DNA of 64,000 bases, from positions 1,364,001 to 1,428,000 of the forward strand of contig NOWV01000001.1 of the NCBI GenBank assembly GCA_003344405.1, given 5' to 3'. How positions within the stretch are numbered: position 1 is the first letter of the stretch; every line of letters begins with the position of its first letter. Below the pieces are notes generated by a model that saw nothing but the letters and a program-made list of their open reading frames with translations, made no database searches and was not told the origin of the DNA. The position numbers and the translations under genes are program-made. This stretch comes from Trichoplax sp. H2 (Eukaryota; Placozoa; Uniplacotomia; Trichoplacea). Shown here in pieces: positions 55,801 through 64,000 of this stretch.

Positions 55801-57933
55801 TTATAGATGCATAAAGTGCTTCCTCCACAATGCTGCTGTAGTACTACTACTTCGCAAAGTTGATCGTCTACGGTGCCCTTTAGGCTAATATTTAATCCAA
55901 GGAATTTCATTGTAACATTACATAAAGATTGTAGCTGAGAAAGAAAATATGAAGACAAAAACTTGTTATTATAATTATAACAAAGAATTCTTTTGTTGGT
56001 TTTAAATATTTGGTAAAGTTTAAATTTAAATCCAACGTAAATAAATGTATTTGATTGATCATGATGATTTTCTTTATTGACTTCTTACCTGCATTCGATT
56101 CCCAGCTACAAATCTTGTGTAAACTGGTATTTTAGGCTCTGATTTCTATTTCGAAAATAGTAGAATTGCATTTTAATCTCAGCCACAAAACAGTAAATTT
56201 AGCTATGGTTACACAGATATAACTGAAATTTGAAGACTATGTGATGAAACTTTATTAATACTAGTAGAAGTAGTAAAGAATAATTAAATTAACGAACTGT
56301 TTTCTTGAGTTTCCTCCTAGCGACCGATTTACGTGGAGAACGTTTCGGCTCTGGTGGCGGTCTTGGCTCTAAGGGTTTCGGTTTTAATAGGAGTTTTGAA
56401 TATGGCGATTCTAAGCTCCCTGGATCTGTTTTATACGAACCCCAAGCTGATGGGTCATCGAAAGGTTTAACCTCCGATATCTAAGATAGAAGGATTATTT
56501 TAAATCTTAGTTATCTCGATATAAATTGAATGTGAAGGAAACAGCAAAAGGATCGGCTATTAAGTAGGCATCTTTATTTAGACATTACTTACATCTTGAA
56601 AATGTGATACAACTTTATCCTCGTCCGACATGATTGTGTCAATAACTTCATGAAAGGCATTTTTACTAGTTTTTGATTTCCTAGGTTTACGAGCTACGGA
56701 TGCAGATAATCGACGACGTATTGGAGCTGTCTGTGGTCTTGGTGACAGTGCTATTATTTGCATATCTCTATCAGCATTCAAGTTTTTACTGCGTGATTCC
56801 TACCGTATGCAAATGAAAGTTATGTTATTTTCTATAGAAAGAATTATACCTTTTGTATTACCACTGAAGATCTATTAGATAGCGATAGTATAATAGGTAT
56901 CATATTAATATTATCAACATAAGTAATGAGTTATTTAATTTTAATGTAACGTCATCAAACTGAATATTTAATATCATCCAAAATTACCATAACATGCAAT
57001 ACTAATCTATTAAATTTCAATACCTTTATCCGATATTCAATGCAACTTATTATTATTATTATTAATGATCACATGTGCTTGGATTCAAATTGCGCTTTAC
57101 CTTGATATCTTTGATTATTTTATCTCTTGAAATTTCTTCTAGTTTATTTCTAATTAGTAATCGATGATTTTTCTATTCAGATAAGAATAAAAAGATCAAT
57201 GTAAGGTATAGGAAATTTCATTTTAAATCAATAGGATTATTTTAAATGTTGAGATCGTATTTTTTGATTAAATTTTTATCCATTATAATAATTATTATAA
57301 GTCAAAAATATTGTTATATTTGGATAAAATTATCTTAATATGACTTGTTAAATTATCTAATGTTATGTTTAGATATAATATTTTAGGCATCTACCTCCAT
57401 ATCAATCACTTTGTTTACAATAGCTGTTGCTAGGGCATCTTTTAAACGTCGCTTGTGCTCTTTACGAGCTATCTTTGCTCTCCAAGCTGCTTCATTAACC
57501 ACTTCACCTTGTTTTGTTATCTGAAGTAAATAGTGTTAATTTAGTATTATTATAACAGCTGATATGCTAGTTGTAGTGTTTAGCTTCTGTTTTATAATAT
57601 TACAATTTTGCTGCATAATGAAGTGGTAGTATAAAAATGAAAATTTTTTAATATGACAATTTTTCATACGTAGAATATATTATGGTAAATATAAGTTAAA
57701 GTTATGTCGGAATTTTATATTTATAATATCTCTAAATGCGATATTACAACGCTATATTGTTCGTATTGATGACAATCCTTAACCTTACAATTGATAAAAA
57801 AACTGTAAACAATTTTTAAATTGATGATAGCTGACTTACCAATCCAGTTTTTATTAGGTGCTTTCTTATTCTATTATTGGCAAAGTAGCCAGATAAATGT
57901 CTATCTAGTAGACTATTATAAGAACCTAAGGGA
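49859..57933 (-). CDS. ERICH3: ERICH3 homologue with acidic middle and C-terminal leucine-rich repeats, at least 17 exons (5' end not found)
   Basis: Exons in coding order: 57933-57840, 57520-57395, 57172-57101, 56799-56593, 56480-56298, 56145-56089, 55934-55781, 55306-55129, 54963-54879, 54621-54560, 54375-54063, 53886-53514, 53233-51260, 51173-51103, 51019-50888, 50655-50564, 50456-49859. Phase is kept at all 16 junctions; ~1590 aa without the start exon. The N-terminus (SLLDRHLSGYF, NNRIRKHLIKTGLIT, VIDME) and a DUF4590-like block at ~247-370 (LQQHCGGSTLCIYKGKL, VYVNGMQ, SACCEYKHRAG, APCYK) match ERICH3, a vertebrate protein reported in cilia. Residues ~395-1292 are Glu/Asp-rich and low complexity. 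From ~1317 the frame continues into ribonuclease-inhibitor-like LRRs (LNLNLNRIGPEGGKHVI, LDLDSNHIGDEGGRHLLEA-like units), at least six. I do not recall LRRs in human ERICH3, so this is either a lineage fusion or two genes that I joined; the phase match argues for one gene. The first exon and ATG lie upstream, unidentified. Confidence 0.85.
51260..53233 (-). other. Giant acidic exon of the ERICH3-LRR gene
   Basis: A single 1974-nt exon encoding ~658 residues dominated by Glu, Asp, Gln, Asn and Ser, with repeated short words such as EEEKDD, EETE and DNxNExEE but no fixed period. It begins after a TATAG acceptor (ELYNDVDKDLEE) and ends at HE|GTAAGC in phase 1. The minus-strand complement makes the + strand rich in TCTTC/TTCATC. 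It is probably intrinsically disordered. Confidence 0.85.
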
Positions 57934-59708
57934 CTATAATGCAAAGGTGATATTTAGTTAGAAAACATTTACTGTATGGGTAAAAAATCATATCCGAACT
58001 AATTGATAATATGGAATAGTCAGACAATGGCTAGAAAATCTAGAAATAATCGCATGTTGGACGTTCAATCGATAAAAAATAGAAATTGATTGACTTGAAC
58101 AAAGAACAATTTTAGGTTATCCTTGGTTGTTTTGATGTCTAGATCGTGAGTTTACAATAAAGTGATGGCATGACATGAACTCATTTTCATGGTATCGGTT
58201 TATCCACTTTAATCACTTGAATTAAGATGGCAGTCAAGTTTTTTAGTACGAAATACAATTATGGAATAGTGTACAATACATAGGAGAAATATAAAATTTA
58301 CTTTATATGCGAGTGTATATTTAAATTCATGTTATATCATTTTTGAAGTAATTCTTAGTTTAGGAATGATTATAATTGCAATTAATTGTATGAACACTAG
58401 ATCTGCTACTTTCCCTATTGAAGTAGATGATAATAAATCAGTCGGGATCAGTTGACGACAAGTAAGGTTATTGCAATTTGATTTTACTTCTGAATCAGTT
58501 TCTATTGCAATTATAATGAATTCAGTCACATTGGTATTATCAATACACTTTACAAAATTATGTACTAATATGTTAACGTCTTGAAACCGGGATATTAAAG
58601 GCAATTTGGACATCTTGTGCTTATCTTGATAGTTATCCATTACGAGGAAAAAATTTTAAGTTATCGTATTTTTATTGGTATACAATTAGTTCAATTAATT
58701 TTTGATAAGGAAATAGGGCGCTGACATTATATTATATATCATTACTAAATGATACGCTCTTAAAAAGTTGTATTAGTCTATGGGCTGATAAAATCTTAGT
58801 TTACTGTTAAGTATTGTCAATTTAAGTTAGGTTACACACTAAATTTAAATGATTGATAAATTCCAGTGGAGAAAATACAATTTTGGGTTTTGGTACTGAA
58901 TCATTCTGCTATTTCCTGTATTGCATATTGTATTGTTGTTCCAGAAAAGGTCTCGATCTTGGTAAATTGAAGATATGAAAGGAAGGCGTAGTAAAGGTAG
59001 TATATTGTTTTATTAATTCTAAGCTATCATAAACCACCGATATTACTACTTTATAATATACCGCAGTCTATTTGAAGGTATATATGTACAGTATGTGTGC
59101 CTACATGAACTAACGATCGTTTTTATACAAATTGTGTTCTAGTGGTTATTGATGGCTAATTCTATTGAGTTACCATTTGGAGTGTGTGGCTGCAAAAAGG
59201 TTTATGGAAATATACCAGTGATGTACCAGTAGTTTGGACCTGTCTGTTTATCACACTTGATCATCAATTTATGTACTGTAATATACTTCTTCTATTTTGT
59301 CAATCTATTAACAACGTTATAGTCGTTGATGTGATTTGATTCTGTAGTCATTTAGCGCTGGTAATAAGAGAATATTGGCAATCATTTGTATTAAAATAGG
59401 AGAAATCCACTTTTTCTTGACTGAAAGTTTTAATCGTACAGTTATATAATATAACATAATTGTGATAGTACGTGTTATTTTATAAATCAAACCTAATAAT
59501 ATCGATGATGTATGTAGAAAATAGAAAAACAAGAAAAACAAGGGACGACTAAAAGTATTAAAAACCGATCACTTTTTAAGGGTTTAAAAATGACATCCAA
59601 ATCACCTTAAGATAAATGTTATGAAGAACAAAAAGAGGTAAAGATGAACCTAGAATTTAGGTCTATCTATTTTAGAAGTACTTATACCTTTGATCAACTT
59701 GAAACATC
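57934..59708. other. Upstream region of ERICH3-LRR gene; start exon expected here
   Basis: The 57933 acceptor (TTATAG) needs an upstream exon ending in phase 2 and carrying the ATG. I could not identify it. A stop codon lies in frame just before the acceptor, so the exon cannot simply extend upstream. Confidence 0.4.
58332..58640 (-). CDS. Possible small protein, faint L7Ae/L30e-like pattern
   Basis: A 102-codon open frame from ATG to stop. The stretch with VTEFIIIAIETDSE and, ~30 residues later, SSTSIGKVADL followed by a hydrophobic strand (FIQLIAIIII) lines up colinearly with the L7Ae/SNU13 pattern (SEFI.MA...E ... LG.A.G ... AI). Identity is weak and the RNA-binding core residues are not clearly present. 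It could be a diverged paralogue, a decayed copy or chance. No splice partner was found. Confidence 0.22.
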   Translation of the reverse strand: MDNYQDKHKMSKLPLISRFQDVNILVHNFVKCIDNTNVTEFIIIAIETDSEVKSNCNNLTCRQLIPTDLLSSTSIGKVADLVFIQLIAIIIIPKLRITSKMI

Positions 59709-60114
59709 ATGTTACGGTTGAACACTGCTTTCCGTGCGTCCTCTTTAAAAAAATTTCTAAATGGAGTTTTTCAAACTGCAAACATCAAGAGTTATCTCCA
59801 AAGCCTGACTAGAAAAGGGTTTACTTTTACTTTATTTACGATCGTATGTTGGATAGTCAAAGTGAGTATTCTTATATCTGAATTAGGCTGCCGTAGTATC
59901 TATATACATACAAATGTATAATACATTGTATTTGTTTGGTTTGACTAGTATAGGTAGTAAAGATTTTAGAAGAGTTTCATCGGCTGGAAATTTTACCAGT
60001 AGTGTTCTGTACTGTTTATGTTGTCATGGTTACTGCAGAGCATGCGTATCATTTCAATTAATAAAGCAGCACTATGAAAAGGCTGCAGTCGCTAGGGAAT
60101 CTCGGCTATTATAA
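59709..60114 (+). CDS. Putative 65-66 aa single-pass membrane micropeptide, 2 exons
   Basis: Exon 1 (59709-59861) starts MLRLNTAFRASSLKKFL, basic and amphipathic without acidic residues, like a mitochondrial presequence. It then has a hydrophobic helix (FTFTLFTIVCWIV) and ends at AAA|GTGAGT in phase 0. A phase-0 acceptor (AATAAAGCAG or the AG three bases earlier) near 60072 leads into HYEKAAVARESRLL and a stop at 60114. The layout (basic N-terminus, one helix, short charged tail) is that of small respiratory-chain or assembly proteins, but I cannot name a family. The splice is a proposal, not a certainty. Confidence 0.35.
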
Positions 60115-61604
60115 GAAGAATATTTGTATTTACCATTCTACACTCTTTATGAATAATCAGCTATCAATACTATTGAATAGTACAGTAATAATTTTAATTT
60201 TAAAGGTGTTATTTTTCTTTCTATTGATAACCAACTGTGTACTGCTTGCAGCGCTATCTGTGGCCAATTCATTATGCCGCATTGACGTGGCACCTCAATC
60301 TTGCGTGGTATACGGTAGCGGGTAGCATTGATTCCGTGCACCGTCGATGAGTCAAAATAATTGGACGCTCTCCATAAAAATACATTCTATTCTATGAGCT
60401 TCCGTGTGATTAAGTGAAGCATAGCATGCAGTCGCCTAAGTTGATAGCCTGTATCCTTACACTGTACTGGTGTGGTACTCATCAATGCCTTCAAGGCCTT
60501 TGTGAGATTGGCTTCTGTACGCCATCGGAGTGCAAGAATAAAAACCGACTCTCTAGCCCTTGGGCATCAATACTGACAAGAGTACGTGTTTTCTTTTCAT
60601 TTCTATCATCGGCGTTTCAATTTCAATGCTTCATTCAGAGTAAATTCCCTTATTTTTGACTCAGTGAGTCCCTAGCTGTAGAGCGTCATCAGAGTCAATT
60701 GGGTCAAAGAAATCGGCTCGATAAATGCAATTGCTGACCAAAAGGCTGAGTCACCGACTGAATAGGAATCTCTATGTGGATTACTATTGACTTCTGGTCG
60801 TCGTTTACAATTAACTTATGAGTCTACAACACTGTCAGCTTTACACTGCACAGCAGAGTGGTGTCTATGTCACTATGCAGTACCATCGACTGTACTGTAG
60901 TGTCAATATCAGTCTAGTAATGTGATATTCCGACAGTGAAACACAAACTTGGCCTATTTACTTGGCGTTGAAATGGAAAATCGATGCTTTAGAATGCATA
61001 CAACTGGTTCTGTTGAGAGCCATTTTATCGAAGTACAGTCGAGTTGGAATCATTCTGTCTGGGGCTGCTGTACAGTGTACAGTGTACAGTACTTTAGAAT
61101 GTACAGTACGACTCGTTCTGTTGAGAGCCGTTTTATACTGTAGAAGTACAGTACTGTACACTGTACAGGCGAGTTGGAACCATTCTGTCTGGGGCTACTG
61201 TACAGTACTGACTTTTCTCTACAGTACTGTACAGTACAATACAGTACAGTACAGTACATACTGTACTGTACACTGTACAGCAGTAACAATACCGTAATAG
61301 ACAACGTGTCATTCAATTTTGAAGTGGTGACTGAAGTGAATTGTCACGGGCGTCAGGTCTGTCATTCCGGGTGTCGTTCGTTGCAACAGCGGCATGCTCA
61401 CCCACCTCCCATCTACGTTTGACGTAGACTGTCGTGACCAGTGAGTGACTGTACTCTGTGTCTACTCACACAGTATACAGTACGGTCTGATAGTCTCGCT
61501 CGGTTAGTGGTGGAGCGCTTTAGTTTCGAGGAAGGAGTTGAATCCTTTACTGCTATCACTGGCCATTTTTTTTAGACATTAGATTAGGCAAAATTCAGTG
61601 AAAA
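60115..61604. other. Upstream of STT3A-like gene; TACAGTAC-rich repeats, no gene
   Basis: Overlapping open frames on both strands at 60949-61422 arise from the self-complementary TACTGTAC/GTACAGTA words, not from coding selection. Nothing else is recognised. The STT3A-like promoter should lie near 61450-61600. Confidence 0.45.
60985..61285. repeat. Two ~105-bp copies plus dense palindromic TACAGTAC microsatellite
   Basis: A unit with 'tttagaatgcatacaactgg', 'ttctgttgagagcc' and 'gagttggaatcattctgtct' occurs at about 60988-61070 and again, diverged, at 61093-61192. It is interspersed and followed by GTACAGTAC/TACTGTAC runs, densest at 61198-61280. The octamer is self-complementary, so the stretch can form many small hairpins or cruciforms. 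Confidence 0.8.

Positions 61605-64000
<2,396 letters not shown>

Noticed and set aside
60949-61422. Several overlapping open frames on both strands
   Set aside because: They come from the self-complementary TACAGTAC repeats, which lack stop codons in several frames.

Overview
This is nuclear DNA of an early-branching animal. It is AT-rich, its genes are split by GT-AG introns, and it carries animal-type genes (RBM24/38-like, ERICH3-like, SLC25A32, DNAJC27, STT3A-like, SELENOO) whose exon junctions keep phase. A placozoan (Trichoplax or a relative) is my best guess, but that is inference from gene content and texture, not from a diagnostic marker. Three runs of 20 Ns mark assembly gaps.

Layout. 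0-6.4 kb: diverged tandem repeats and no gene I can support. 6.4-14.9 kb (+): four-exon RBM24/38-like RNA-binding protein. 17.5-20.8 kb (-): nine-exon selenoprotein O homologue with Cys in place of Sec. 23.2-31.2 kb (+): three-exon membrane protein with a long Ser/Asn-rich tail ending in a helical TPR-like module. 32.5-34.2 kb: array of a ~92-bp tandem repeat. 34.8-37.5 kb (+): intronless gene with five copies of the same helical module and a C-terminal J-like domain with an HPD motif. 39.7-42.0 kb (+): seven-exon DNAJC27 (RJL GTPase plus J domain). 42.8-45.5 kb (-): eleven-exon SLC25A32 mitochondrial carrier, convergent with DNAJC27. 45.9-48.8 kb: a foldback hairpin and a mosaic of inverted and direct repeats around two gaps. 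49.9-57.9 kb (-): ERICH3 homologue of at least 17 exons whose reading frame runs on into a C-terminal leucine-rich-repeat domain. 59.7-60.1 kb (+): possible tiny membrane protein. 61.6 kb to the window edge (+): 5' part of an STT3A-like oligosaccharyltransferase subunit.

Most genes are unrelated housekeeping functions. Two points link neighbours. The 23-31 kb and 34.8-37.5 kb genes share the same ~100-residue helical module and so form a local family. DNAJC27 (RJL family) and ERICH3 have both been associated with cilia or flagella. The observations most likely to be new are the shared module with its two architectures, the ERICH3-LRR fusion, and the Cys-type SelO with a hydrophobic, signal-like N-terminus. 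I built gene models by hand from splice sites, reading phase and remembered family conservation. All multi-exon models listed keep reading phase at every junction I checked.
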